From the NCBI RefSeq assembly GCF_004295585.1, contig NZ_AP019400.1:372001-436000 (forward strand): 64,000 nucleotides of DNA, written 5' to 3'. The notes beneath the pieces are model-generated. The model saw nothing but the letters and a program-made list of their open reading frames with translations, did not search any database and was not told the origin of the DNA. The position numbers were made by a program, and so were the translations under genes. Shown one piece after another: positions 46,071 through 56,297 of the stretch (its first letter is position 1; each line of letters opens with the position of its first letter). This DNA comes from Cohnella abietis. Lineage in GTDB: Bacteria; Bacillota; Bacilli; Paenibacillales; Paenibacillaceae.

Positions 46071-46408
46071 CTTTTCACCTCCACCCTATTAGACAGGAGT
46101 CAATAATGAATCGTTCCCTTTTTAACTCCATGGTGTCATATTCTTCTCGCAGCATCCAGTAAATTGTGGAAAAAATGTTCGGTTGTGTGGGGTTAAAATA
46201 GAGGGGGTGTCTCAAATAAGCTATGGTCGAGTGGCTGTAGTGGTTTGAAGCCACTTTTTTTCTCGTATTGTGCGAAAGTTGGAGAAAAATTCAGTTTTTC
46301 GGCAGAGTATGTCGGAATTGTTCAGAAGTTGTATAGAATTACCTGTTAAAATTTGTTAGATAGGGTTTTCTAACATTACAAATATCAAGAAAAGATGGAG
46401 GTTTACTA
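46071..46408. promoter_or_regulatory. Divergent intergenic region with a terminator-like hairpin
   Basis: The 338-bp gap between the ECF gene and the lectin/SLH gene. AGTGGCT (46230-46236), 12 nt, AGCCACT (46249-46255) and a run of T (46255-46261) make a terminator-like hairpin 150 bp before the lectin gene ATG. Before it, GAGGGGGTGTCTCAAATAAG (46201-46220) resembles the ends of some insertion sequences, but no transposase or second end is present. The hairpin could attenuate the lectin gene, or be left from an element. Confidence 0.4.
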
Positions 46409-49400
46409 ATGAAAGTATGGTTTAGAAAGTCATTAGTCCTACTGCTAGCGATACTCGTTCTTGTGTCGGGTTTTCCATTCGCGAATCAGTTAAAGGCGGA
46501 GGCAGCGGGAGTTGTCGATACAGTGAAGGATAGTACCTATCTTTCATTAAAATATGACAATTTCTTACCGTCTCATCCACTGAAGGATCAGATTCAGTAT
46601 AATTCGAACGTGGTCAAGCCTGATCTGGGCTGGATCGAGGAGAGTGGACAAGGGAAACTGCGTCTAGCTGGACAGTACAATACTACAGGTGGATCTGCCT
46701 TTAATAAGGAGCGGATATCTTTATCCAATGATCGCTCCTTTAGTACTTATTTTAACTTTCAGATGAAACGAACGATTAGTGGAGGCCGAGCAGCCGATGG
46801 TATCGTGTTTGTTGTACAAACGGCTTCTAACGCAGCGGGATCTACTGGCGGCGGACTTGGTTATGAAGAAGTAGGAAGAAGTATTGGTATTGAGTATGAC
46901 ACTTATTATAATCCAGAGAAAAATGATCCACTAGCAATAGGTGGAGACGATAAAATTGCGAGCCATATCGCATATGATAAAAATGGGATCGTGACACATC
47001 CAGATGCTAGCAATGTTGCTGGCAAAGCGGAGCGTAACGAGATTCTGGCGAATTTGAAATCTAGTGATATGGATCTATCTAATGGGGTTTATCATTCATG
47101 GATTGAGTATGACGGGGTAGCGGATAAACTTCGTGTCTATTTGATCAAAGAAGAAGCAAATGGAAAATATCTTGTTCCAATTATGGGGCCAGGTACTAAT
47201 GAAAAGGAACAGGATACAACTGTCACAATTCAAGGATTCCCTACATTGGGTACTAGTAAGGGATTAGTAGGTGTTAGAGCAAGCGATAGCGCAAGTATTG
47301 ATATTAAGCCAGTATTAGATATTTCGGGTGTGGATCTATCAAGCATACTAACCCAAGATGAAGCTTATGTCGGTTTTACTGCCTCAACTGGGGGGATGAA
47401 CCAAAACCACGATCTATTGAAGTGGTATTTTAATAATGACAGTGGATTAATTGTTCCTAATAGTGGCGGTACTAATATTGAGCAGGCACCAACAAAAATA
47501 AAAATACTTAATAAAGAAGCGTTTGAGTATCAGACCCCGTATCAAGGAAAAGACCATCAAGGAATTAAAGTAAATGAAGCTAAAGCATCGGTTACTGCTC
47601 AGGTGTATACGGCTGAAAATGAAATGATTAAGGGTTACCCAGTCACATTCTCGCTTTATTTAGTTGACGGAATTGTGAATGTTCCGATTGGGACTGGTGC
47701 TCCGGTCCGAACTGAAGTCAGGAAAGACGACCCTGAGATTCTCATGAAAGCCCTTGGCTATACTAGAGTCAAAAAGTCTTTTGTGCATAGTAGTGATGAC
47801 GAGACGCAAGAAGTATGGGAAATTACTGTTCCTACGGACGAGAATGGACAAGCAAGCATCGATCTTTACAATCTCGGTATACCACATCTCACTAACGTAA
47901 AAGCACGTATCGGCGGCGATTTGAAGGGGTATAGCGCTCCACACGGCGGTGGACGTTATGATGAGGCCCCCGTGTTGTTTGGTGCTGAAGAGCCTAAGGT
48001 AGTTAAGTCTGAAGTCAGTGACGATCGCCGTAAGGTGATTGCCGATTTCGACATCCCGGTTAAATATGATCCGACTAAACCAGGCGGGTTTTGGCTTGAG
48101 ATTCCGGGCTCAGATCCAATCCCCCTTATTATTGAGGATTATGTTATTACAAATGGAGATAAAGATCCGTTTAAGCTTGTTCTGAAGCTGGATCCAGATA
48201 AAGTATCTCCAAATACGATTATTCCGCCTAATGTCGTTCCAGTTCTACATTATGACGGAGATCCGAAAGACCCAACAACTCCGGGCTCAGGATCGGTAAC
48301 AGACCGCTCGGGAGAAAAGACATTGAAAAATTTTCCTGACGGGAATGGAACACCGATCTCTGTTATTAACCGTTTCGCACCAGAAAGTCAGACCGTTGTT
48401 AACGATGCAGGGCGGAACACGATTAAAGTGACGTTTCCGAATAAACTTGTTAATCCCGATCTCGGTGTTAAGGCTGCGTTTGAAGTGGTAATAAATGATG
48501 GTAAGAATCCGCCGGTTAAAGTTGGCGTGACTAACGTGGTTAAAGATTCATCTGACGGCAAGATATTAGACCTGACAATTGATCCGAATAATCTTAACTC
48601 AGCTTGGGAGGGCAAGATTCCAGCAGATGCCGTAGTAAGCTTAAGTTATGATCCAGCTAAATTGCCTGCTGGTGTAACAGGTATTAAACGTGAGCCGATT
48701 CTTGGTGAAACTAATGAAAATCTGGACAGATTCATCCATCCAGTTGTGAATCAAATAGAGCCATTATCAGCTAATGTTATCAATGATGAAGCACGTAATA
48801 AAATAACAGTGAAGCTACCGTCAGCATTAAAGCAGCCTGCCAACAACATTAAAACAGCATTTAAAATTTTTTCCGATGGTAAACCTATCAGCGTGGATAG
48901 TGTTGTTTGGGATCCGCTACATCCAGACGTTCTGGTGCTTGCTCTTGATCAGCAGGATCTGAATACCGTATTCAAAGATGGAAAAATTCCATACGAGGTT
49001 AGTGGCTCTCCTACATTAACGTTGGAATATAATCCAGCACAAACAGGCACTACTCCGATAGTTGATATTCATAATCAGCAATTACGAGCTCTTGGTTCAG
49101 CTGTATACACTGGGGACTACGCAATTAATAATCAGACGGCTTTCGAACCGACAAGTGCTACGGTCAACGACGATAACCGTAAGCAAGTAATTGTTAAGTT
49201 TCCAAATAAGAAGATTATTAGCGGTCAACCTGAACTTCAGATTGTCGTGGGTGGAGATTTTAACAATCCGATTGACGTCACCGATATTGGTGGCAGCGGA
49301 TCGGATACGTTTATCCTGACGTTAGATACGAAAGTTGACTATAACAAAGAAGTACAGCTTATTTACAAGCCTTCGGTAAACGGAAGTATTGTAGATCAAG

Positions 49401-52234
49401 TTAACCCGAATGGAAACGTACTCCGCCCACTTGGTCCAACAACAGCTGATTCTAAAGATTATCCAGTTCAAAATCAGTTCGGTCCGAATAAAGCGGTTGT
49501 TATTGAAGATAACGGTGGACGTAATAAGGTGGAACTGACGTTCCCAAGTGCCATTACGAATCCGCAATCGGTACCGCCGGGCAGCTTTACCGTCGTTATT
49601 ACACCTGATATTGCCCACCCAGAAATTTCTGTTACAGCTACCGTCTACCATTTAGACTGGAATGGAACAAGCCCTAGTAAATTAGTACTTAAATTTGATC
49701 CTACTGATTTAGCGAATCGTGGGTTAACTAATGGTATTCCGCCAGAGGCTGATGTAAAGCTTAACTATACGCCTCCAGGCGCTAATCCCGTTACGACTGG
49801 TACGCAAAACCTTGGTAAACTCGTTCTATTCCCCGTAGAGAACGGAGACTATGACAATGCCAAGCTCAAGCTGACTGCTAGTCCAGATTCTATCTTGGGT
49901 GATGGACAATCATTCTCGACGTTGACAGCGAAGGTGACGAAGCAGAACGGAGATCCCGTCGCTAATACGAAGGTTGTATTCAATGTACCTCCGAGTCAAT
50001 CAGGCTACTTCGTTGATCCAATAACCAGTGCGCATGTGACTTCAATTGAAGTGCTCACGAATGGTAATGGTATTGCAACAATTCCTTATTACTCGGAGAA
50101 AATTATCGGTACGAATGAAGTAGCAATTACAGTTACGGCTAAAGTCCGGGATCATGTCCTGAAACTGAAGGCAGAGGATGATATTACCGTTACTTTTGCA
50201 CCAGCGACAGTTAGTGGTGTCGTCATTCATGAAGGTGTTAAAGTGGCGGGTGCCATAGTAAAGATCACTGATCCGGCCACGGGTTGGACGAAGAGCTTTA
50301 CTACAACTGCAGATGACAATGTGGGCAGCTATCGTTTTGTTGTTCCAGAAGGCGACAAACAGTATAAAATTGAAGTCACAATTCCTATTCAAAGTAGCGG
50401 ACAATCAGTACCAGTCAAGTTTACACAGAACGTTAATGTTGGAACTGTGACAGGAGCTGGTAGCCAGGAATTCCCGTCTACGCAAACTGTTACCGGTTTG
50501 GTCGGACTTAATCTTCCAGTAAACGGAGAGTCCAGATGGTTCGGCAACAGCGCGGTGAGTAATCTGAAAGTAAAATTGAAGGATTCAACTGGCGCTTATC
50601 TGCACAACGATGCTATCAATCAGGATTGGTTCCTGCTAGAAGGAACCGGTACAGGAATATTCACAGCAGACAACCTCATAACCAACAAGGATTACCAAAT
50701 GGAAGTTTGGTATCAAATGGAGATTTACGATAAGAATGGACCTACAGGTGTGTTTAAGGAAATCCTGATCAACGGCAAGCCAGACCCGCTTGATCCTTCG
50801 AAGATTAAGTATCCTGTTATTAAGGTTACGGAATCGGGTGAGCTGAACATTGTTCAAGATCTGGTAGATCCTTACGGAACAGTAATGAATGGTTCCGATG
50901 GCAATAAGCCAATTCCAGGAGCCAAAGTTACATTGTACTATTGGGGAACGACCAATGAAGTGTATTTGCCCCCAATTGCAGGGTTTGAGCCTAATGATAA
51001 CGCAAGCCCTACCCAGTATACGGATGTTCTAGGTAATTACGCGTACATGGTATATCCGAATACGGACTACGAAGTAGTTGTTGAGGCTCCAGGCTTCCCT
51101 AGATATTCAAGCGGCAAAATATCCGTTGGTACTGATATTGTCAGACATGATGTGGTGTTATATGCGTTCTCTAACAACGGGCCATACATTCCGGCGATCC
51201 CACCAGTAACACCGCCTACAGAAGGTAAACCTAACTTGACGGTTAATTTGACGACAAGTAGCAGCCAGTATGAAGAAGAAAGCACGGGTACGATCGTAGT
51301 AGACTATAGTAATAATGGAAATCTACTATTAAAGTCAGGAGAAATTTCGATCACGATTCCTGCTGGAGCTGAGGTAATTGATGCTGACGGAGGGAAGGTT
51401 TCAGGCAATACGATTACTTGGCTAGTTAAGGATTTAGGTATTAATCAGCAGGGCTCTTATAAGGTCAAGCTCAAATTCCCTAAAGCGAATGCAGCTGAGA
51501 AAATCGTCCAAGTTACAGCTCAAGCCAAATCAGCAGACGGCGAATGGGCTAACCCAGAATATGCGAAGTCTTCCTTAAAGCTTCTGATTTTCTCCAACAG
51601 ATACGGAGATGTCGAGCATATACGCTATATTCTTGGTTATCCAGATGCGAAATTCAAGCCTAAAAATACGCTATCTCGTGCAGAGCTTGCGGCAATCGTA
51701 GCCCGTTTAATTAATGGAGGAAATACGAATGATAAAGCAAATTATTCAGATGTTCCGTCCAAGCATTGGGCAAGCGGGTATATTCGAATCGTGACCGATA
51801 ACAAAATCTTTACAGGCTTTAATGACGGAACATTCCGTCCTGAAGCTCCGGTTACACGTGAGGAATTAGCTGTCGTTATGCTTCGTTTCCTGGAGATAGA
51901 TGGTTCAAATCCGATTAAGCCACAATTTGAAGATGTTAAAGGACGTTGGTCCGCGGCGGCAATTGAGGCCTTGTATCGGAATGGATTAATTAATGGATAT
52001 CCGGATGGTACCTTTAAGCCGGGCAGTAACATTATCCGTTCAGAAGCTGTTTCATTAATTAATAAAATGCTGTTCAGAGGACCACTGACGAATGTAACGC
52101 CTTCGTTCCCTGATGTATCAAGCAGTCACTGGGCATTCGGGCAAGTTGAAGAGGCTTCCCACTCCCATAAGGCGACCCGCAAAGAGAACGGAAGCGAAGT
52201 GTTTGTGAAAACTCTGGACGACACAGTGAAATAA
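46409..52234 (+). CDS. Giant S-layer-anchored L-type lectin protein
   Basis: A 1941-aa surface protein. Order: signal (1-33); an L-type (legume) lectin domain (about 40-350, GRAADGIVFVVQ, SIGIEYDTYYN); five or so similar domains of about 125 residues (about 527-1147), each with N-D-x-x-R-x-x-I/V-x-V-x-F/L-P near its start, a SwmB-like beta pattern; an invasin-type Big_1 domain (1147-1265); carboxypeptidase-regulatory-like domains (about 1265-1590); a DUF11/CARDB domain (about 1604-1730); and three SLH repeats (about 1730-1905) with a degenerate fourth. The lectin should bind sugar at the cell surface, held by SLH to wall polymer. GGAGG precedes the ATG. Monocistronic. Confidence 0.9.
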   Translation: MKVWFRKSLVLLLAILVLVSGFPFANQLKAEAAGVVDTVKDSTYLSLKYDNFLPSHPLKDQIQYNSNVVKPDLGWIEESGQGKLRLAGQYNTTGGSAFNKERISLSNDRSFSTYFNFQMKRTISGGRAADGIVFVVQTASNAAGSTGGGLGYEEVGRSIGIEYDTYYNPEKNDPLAIGGDDKIASHIAYDKNGIVTHPDASNVAGKAERNEILANLKSSDMDLSNGVYHSWIEYDGVADKLRVYLIKEEANGKYLVPIMGPGTNEKEQDTTVTIQGFPTLGTSKGLVGVRASDSASIDIKPVLDISGVDLSSILTQDEAYVGFTASTGGMNQNHDLLKWYFNNDSGLIVPNSGGTNIEQAPTKIKILNKEAFEYQTPYQGKDHQGIKVNEAKASVTAQVYTAENEMIKGYPVTFSLYLVDGIVNVPIGTGAPVRTEVRKDDPEILMKALGYTRVKKSFVHSSDDETQEVWEITVPTDENGQASIDLYNLGIPHLTNVKARIGGDLKGYSAPHGGGRYDEAPVLFGAEEPKVVKSEVSDDRRKVIADFDIPVKYDPTKPGGFWLEIPGSDPIPLIIEDYVITNGDKDPFKLVLKLDPDKVSPNTIIPPNVVPVLHYDGDPKDPTTPGSGSVTDRSGEKTLKNFPDGNGTPISVINRFAPESQTVVNDAGRNTIKVTFPNKLVNPDLGVKAAFEVVINDGKNPPVKVGVTNVVKDSSDGKILDLTIDPNNLNSAWEGKIPADAVVSLSYDPAKLPAGVTGIKREPILGETNENLDRFIHPVVNQIEPLSANVINDEARNKITVKLPSALKQPANNIKTAFKIFSDGKPISVDSVVWDPLHPDVLVLALDQQDLNTVFKDGKIPYEVSGSPTLTLEYNPAQTGTTPIVDIHNQQLRALGSAVYTGDYAINNQTAFEPTSATVNDDNRKQVIVKFPNKKIISGQPELQIVVGGDFNNPIDVTDIGGSGSDTFILTLDTKVDYNKEVQLIYKPSVNGSIVDQVNPNGNVLRPLGPTTADSKDYPVQNQFGPNKAVVIEDNGGRNKVELTFPSAITNPQSVPPGSFTVVITPDIAHPEISVTATVYHLDWNGTSPSKLVLKFDPTDLANRGLTNGIPPEADVKLNYTPPGANPVTTGTQNLGKLVLFPVENGDYDNAKLKLTASPDSILGDGQSFSTLTAKVTKQNGDPVANTKVVFNVPPSQSGYFVDPITSAHVTSIEVLTNGNGIATIPYYSEKIIGTNEVAITVTAKVRDHVLKLKAEDDITVTFAPATVSGVVIHEGVKVAGAIVKITDPATGWTKSFTTTADDNVGSYRFVVPEGDKQYKIEVTIPIQSSGQSVPVKFTQNVNVGTVTGAGSQEFPSTQTVTGLVGLNLPVNGESRWFGNSAVSNLKVKLKDSTGAYLHNDAINQDWFLLEGTGTGIFTADNLITNKDYQMEVWYQMEIYDKNGPTGVFKEILINGKPDPLDPSKIKYPVIKVTESGELNIVQDLVDPYGTVMNGSDGNKPIPGAKVTLYYWGTTNEVYLPPIAGFEPNDNASPTQYTDVLGNYAYMVYPNTDYEVVVEAPGFPRYSSGKISVGTDIVRHDVVLYAFSNNGPYIPAIPPVTPPTEGKPNLTVNLTTSSSQYEEESTGTIVVDYSNNGNLLLKSGEISITIPAGAEVIDADGGKVSGNTITWLVKDLGINQQGSYKVKLKFPKANAAEKIVQVTAQAKSADGEWANPEYAKSSLKLLIFSNRYGDVEHIRYILGYPDAKFKPKNTLSRAELAAIVARLINGGNTNDKANYSDVPSKHWASGYIRIVTDNKIFTGFNDGTFRPEAPVTREELAVVMLRFLEIDGSNPIKPQFEDVKGRWSAAAIEALYRNGLINGYPDGTFKPGSNIIRSEAVSLINKMLFRGPLTNVTPSFPDVSSSHWAFGQVEEASHSHKATRKENGSEVFVKTLDDTVK

Positions 52235-52291
52235 TAAATAGATATAAACACAAATATTTTCGCTGTAACAAGTAGAAAAGCAAACTCACAT

Positions 52292-52337
52292 AGCTGGTCA
52301 AGCCTTCGTCCAAAAAGACAGGGCTTGACCAGCTTTT
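52292..52337 (+). terminator. Terminator after the lectin/SLH gene
   Basis: Thirteen-base arms AGCTGGTCAAGCC (52292-52304) and GGCTTGACCAGCT (52322-52334) followed by TTTTTT. Confidence 0.93.
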
Positions 52338-52408
52338 TTCTAATCTATAAGCCTAACCAAAAGAGATCGTGATACATTGAGCTAAGAGAATATCAATAAG
52401 GGGGAAGG

Positions 52409-53191
52409 TATTCTGAGCAAGGGCTAATCCAAAGTATTGATCATGAGATTGGTTTCTATTTGAATGAATTCAAGTCTATTGCGGCAGGAGTAACTCTGCG
52501 ACATTTACTTACTCATACCCATGGTTTAATTGAAAAGGATGGAGAAATCATACGAGAGTTTAGGCCCGGGGAAGATTGGGCTTACAGGAATGTGGGCATA
52601 AACATGCTTATCCAATTAGTCTCACATGTGTCGGGGCAGACCTTGAGTGTTTTTATGCAAAATCAGCTTTTTGAAAATTGTAACCTTAATGAAACAGGAT
52701 GGAGAACTAAGCAACATGAGCACCTCATCTACAGCTACTACGAGGAGAAGGACACTTGGGTAGGGCCTAATAACAGTGATGCTGGAGATCAGGGGAATCT
52801 CTTTATAAGTGCAAGAGATTTGGCGAAGTGGGGTAATTTACATTTAAGAAAAGGTTATGTAGAGGGTAGACAGATAGTGTCCCAGAAGGTGTTCGAACGT
52901 ATAACGACCTTTCAAACACCAGATAACATTCCGGCTCATCAGCCAAGAAACGGATTTATTTGGTCGTTACAAAGCGACTCCCCTCTAAGCCAGCTAGGGG
53001 GACGATTACCGAGCTGCTCTTACCAAACACTCGGAATTACAGGATGCGCTTGCTTAGTAATTCCGAAATATGAGGCAGTCGTAGTTAGAATGTTTAATCA
53101 GTTAAGCAATCCTATTGGCTACGATTATCTAAGCGATATCAGAAAATTTGGAGATCTGGCTAATGATCTTCTAATGAGTAATGAGAAATAG
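52409..53191 (+). pseudogene. 5'-truncated beta-lactamase-fold serine hydrolase
   Basis: The frame resembles the serine hydrolase family from about codon 110 on: YSEQGLIQSIDHEIGFYLNE matches the part just after the nucleophile motif, then RHLLTHTHGL, the YRN motif and later parts are present. The S-x-x-K nucleophile region and any signal peptide are missing: the frame closes with TAA at 52397 and no start or ribosome site is found before TTG 52460. So a 5' deletion seems to have removed about 100 codons and the enzyme cannot be active. The gene at 485 is an intact family member. Confidence 0.78.
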
Positions 53192-53200
53192 AGTTATAAG

Positions 53201-53240
53201 AAGGTGGCTGATCTGGAGGTTAATCCAATTCAGCCACCTT
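53201..53240. terminator. Inverted repeat, possible weak terminator
   Basis: AAGGTGGCTGA (53201-53211) and TCAGCCACCTT (53230-53240) pair fully, between two converging (broken) genes. The T run is poor on both strands, so function is uncertain. Confidence 0.5.
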
Positions 53241-53250
53241 ATACTCATTT

Positions 53251-54270
53251 CTATTTCCCCAATTGGGAGAGCCAGTTGGCTAGCTCTTCGGTCTGGGCAA
53301 GAACAGCCATAGGGTCATAATACCAGGAGCGTTCTTCTGGCCATGTGTATATTTGCCCCTTCTTCACGGCAGGGATATTTCCCCAAATTGTATCAGCTTG
53401 AAAATCCTCAGCTTTTCAATTGTTGGAGGTTATAACAATATAATCCCCTGAGTATTTATCAAGCAATTCGGGTGATATTTCAGCCCACTGCTTGGTCATG
53501 ATTTCTTCGGCAACTCCAGAAGGGGGCTTACGCCCTAAAGCTTGATAAATCGGCTGACCACCTCGACCAAAATTATCACCATATGCCCAAGTAGTCTTAC
53601 CACCGTCCTCCATAATAGAGAAGGATGCATCGGCTGGGATGGCGGCATCGACTTTAGCTTTGGCTGCAGCAATGCGGCTATCAAATTCAACTAGCCATGT
53701 CTTGGCTTCTTCTTCTTTACCGAGCAGGGAGCCGAAATAAGTCAGCTCTTCGTGAGCATTTTTCAAATTACCATAAGGAATGACCAAAGTTGGTGCAATC
53801 TTACTAAGCAACTCGTAACTATCTCCGTTGGCGGTAATGATGAGATCTGGATTCAGAGCGAGAATGCTTTCGGCAGAGGGCTTTCCATAAACACCGGTAT
53901 CCGCCACGCCAGTTAGTGCCTCTTTGTAATAATAATTTTGCAATGTTAGTCCTGGAGCGCCTATTGGAATAACATTCAAGACAATTAGGCTGCCCAAATA
54001 TTCTTCAGCCACAATCCGCTTCGGGTGAACTGGGATTTCAATATCTCCGTTAACGGTAGAGACGGTTTTAAATTTTGCCGTATCCGGTGAAGCCTGTCCA
54101 GTCTCTTCCGATGGAGCGACGGAGGCACTTGCCGAAGGCGGCAAGGTGCTTGAATTCTCGCTGCTATTGGAGTTGGTAGCTCCGCAAGCGGATACTATAA
54201 TGGTGAGCAGGAGCAATAATGAAACCATAACGGATAGGCGACGCTTGTCGTGCGGTTGTCTAGAAAACAT
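53251..54270 (-). pseudogene. Siderophore-binding lipoprotein with an in-frame TGA
   Basis: A FecB/FhuD-type binding protein of 339 codons: lipoprotein signal with VSAC (Cys29), VNGDIEIPVHPKRI, YGDNFGRGGQPIYQALG. At 53418-53416 the codon is TGA, after VITSNN; beyond it the same frame continues with clear family sequence (AEDFQADTIWGNIPAVKKG, ERSWYYDPMAVLAQTEELA) to TAG at 53253-53251. Ending at the TGA would lose the last 54 residues, about a third of the C-terminal lobe. A Fur box lies upstream and the regulator gene at 54383 lies behind it. Nonsense mutation is likeliest; readthrough or base error cannot be excluded. Confidence 0.85.
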
Positions 54271-54290
54271 TTTTTAATCCCCCTTAATAT

Positions 54291-54309
54291 GATAACGATT
54301 ATCATTATC
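54291..54309. promoter_or_regulatory. Fur box before the siderophore-binding protein
   Basis: GATAACGATTATCATTATC matches 18 of 19 bases of the Fur consensus, 20 bp before the start at 54270. It implies repression by iron-loaded Fur. Confidence 0.85.
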
Positions 54310-54382
54310 AAAATAACTTTACAATATAAAGAGGGAAATTTCTATGCCTTGAAATGATACGAGGTTATGCAAATTTGTGATG

Positions 54383-55993
54383 TTATGTCAGCGCCTTTAG
54401 TAACTCCTTAAGCTGCGCCTGTGAAGAAATCGGATCGTAGCCATAGAACATTTCAGGCTGGTTCAATAGGTATACCCGATTATGTCGGACAGCCTCTAAA
54501 TTTGCCCATTTTCTAGAGCGGAACAGTCGATTGATACGTTGTTGGCCGCTAGGATAGGAAGGTAGATCGGTAATAAAGATATGGTCAGCTGGGTAGGAGG
54601 CTATGGATTCAATCTCGGCTTCTATATACCCACGGAAGGCTATTCCTTGATCCAACAGCTGGGATGGAGGACGAAAACCGATGTCATCATATAGGATTTG
54701 GCAGCCTCTGCCGTAATTACTACTGAAGCAATAGGCTGATTTCGGACCGATTTCCCAGACAATAGCTGTTCCTCGATTGCCGAGCTCATGGTCAAGTTTT
54801 TGATTGATTTGGCCGAGTAGTTCATCGTATTCTGCTAAGCGGTCCTCTGCTTTATGTCTTCTTCCGACCATATCTGCGATTAAGCGGAACTGCTCGCGCC
54901 AGTTCATGGTCATATGTGGCAGCTCCAGTACAGGAGCGAGTGGAAGTAAGCTCTTATTTTCTTTCGCCTTGCTATAGCTGATAATAACATCCGGTCGGGC
55001 GGCGGCGATTACTTTATAGTAGGCAGATGGTGTGTGTTCGTAGGGATTAAGCTTTTGATCGATATGAATAGTTTTACTGCTTTGTGTATTTTCCAGCCAC
55101 GGCGTGTAGACGCCAAGATCGGGAATGATGCCTAGTGCCATTAAACTTGCTGTATGATTAAAGTTTAGTGCAACGATTCGTTTAGTCTTTTGCTGATAGG
55201 CGGTGGGTGACAGTCCGGTAAGCTCCTTAAATCTGCGGCTTAAATAGGAGCCTTCCTTATAGCCAACCTCCTGCGCAAGAGTATTCAAATCGGGGGGTGC
55301 TCCGGATAAAATACTGCGCTGAGCACTACGAATCCGAAGGAGAGTCAGATGAGCATTGAAGGTACGCCCAGTATGCTTACGGAACATACGTGAGAAATGC
55401 TCAGGGCTTATGTTGGCTATATCGGCCAGCTGTTCCCGTGTTAGATCTTTGTGGTAATGAGTTTCTATATACAATAAAGCCTGATCAAGCCATGAAAGGG
55501 TCTGCTCTTTCCTGGCAGCCTGCTCATTGTGCAGCTCTGTAAGAAGCTCAATAAAGAGCTGCTGTACCCGGAAGGGTTCACTGAGCTGTGGCTCTCGCCA
55601 CATACTTTCTAATTCGCTTGCCAACCTCAAAGTCCCAGCTGGACAGCGATGCAGAGGGGAGGAGCACGTCAGTCCATATGGTTTAGAGCCATTAGAGGTC
55701 AAGCACTGGTACTCGATTTGAATTCCCCGGAGTGGGGATAGTGACTTCTGCTGTATTTTTAAGTAGGGCAGGGAATCGCATAGAAATACACTTCCCCGGG
55801 ATATCTCATGCGGCTGGTTATTAATATATAATGTTCCTTCTCCACCCCAAACGATAAGAACACGATAATACGGTGTAGCTTCTTCCCATGTATTGTTCGC
55901 GATTAATTGATCTAAAGTGGTCAGGCGAATGGGCATAAAGAAGGAATGGGGATAGGGGTATGCTTGTGCGCAAGCAGGGCGGGACGATGGCAT
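54383..55993 (-). CDS. Btr-like AraC regulator with siderophore-binding domain
   Basis: A 536-aa cytoplasmic protein: N-terminal cupin-like domain (about 20-95), AraC double helix-turn-helix (about 169-268, EQLADIANISPEHFSRMFRK and TLAQEVGYKEGSYLSRRFKE) and a FecB/FhuD-type binding domain (272-536) without signal peptide. This layout is that of Bacillus subtilis Btr, which binds a ferric siderophore inside the cell and turns on its uptake genes. Here it probably activates the Fur-controlled binding-protein gene downstream (112 bp, same strand). ATG 55993 was chosen over ATG 56008 because GGGAGAG lies 6 nt before it. YGRGCQILYDDIG is the family motif. Confidence 0.88.
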   Translation of the reverse strand: MPSSRPACAQAYPYPHSFFMPIRLTTLDQLIANNTWEEATPYYRVLIVWGGEGTLYINNQPHEISRGSVFLCDSLPYLKIQQKSLSPLRGIQIEYQCLTSNGSKPYGLTCSSPLHRCPAGTLRLASELESMWREPQLSEPFRVQQLFIELLTELHNEQAARKEQTLSWLDQALLYIETHYHKDLTREQLADIANISPEHFSRMFRKHTGRTFNAHLTLLRIRSAQRSILSGAPPDLNTLAQEVGYKEGSYLSRRFKELTGLSPTAYQQKTKRIVALNFNHTASLMALGIIPDLGVYTPWLENTQSSKTIHIDQKLNPYEHTPSAYYKVIAAARPDVIISYSKAKENKSLLPLAPVLELPHMTMNWREQFRLIADMVGRRHKAEDRLAEYDELLGQINQKLDHELGNRGTAIVWEIGPKSAYCFSSNYGRGCQILYDDIGFRPPSQLLDQGIAFRGYIEAEIESIASYPADHIFITDLPSYPSGQQRINRLFRSRKWANLEAVRHNRVYLLNQPEMFYGYDPISSQAQLKELLKALT

Positions 55994-56297
55994 AGTTATC
56001 TCTCCCATTTAATGATAATTTCTTTAATAGAGCTAAATAAGCTTATTACATTCTATCACGTTAAACCGCCTCCTTCCGTACTGGGAGAAATTCATATTTT
56101 CGTAAAGAACACATGACTTTTAGTAGATTGAACATTGCAGTCGTCCTTTGAGCCGCGACAGATATTTAAGTTTGGTTAGCTTTGAAAACAAAAAATGGTT
56201 ATAGTTAATGAGGATACGAAGAATGTCTTTTTCTGGAGGGATGCGGTTTTTATACGGTCCTGCTTAGTATTTATTTTCCGTCAGGGGGATGTAGTAA
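55994..56297. other. Divergent intergenic region, nothing recognised
   Basis: This 304-bp gap holds promoters for the leftward Btr-like gene and the rightward GNAT gene. AATGATAATT near 56011-56020 is half a Fur box at most. No other structure seen. Confidence 0.4.

Noticed and set aside
46201..46262. Insertion-sequence remnant
   Set aside because: Only one end-like motif; no transposase fragment, inverted partner or target duplication could be found, so it is kept only as a regulatory oddity.
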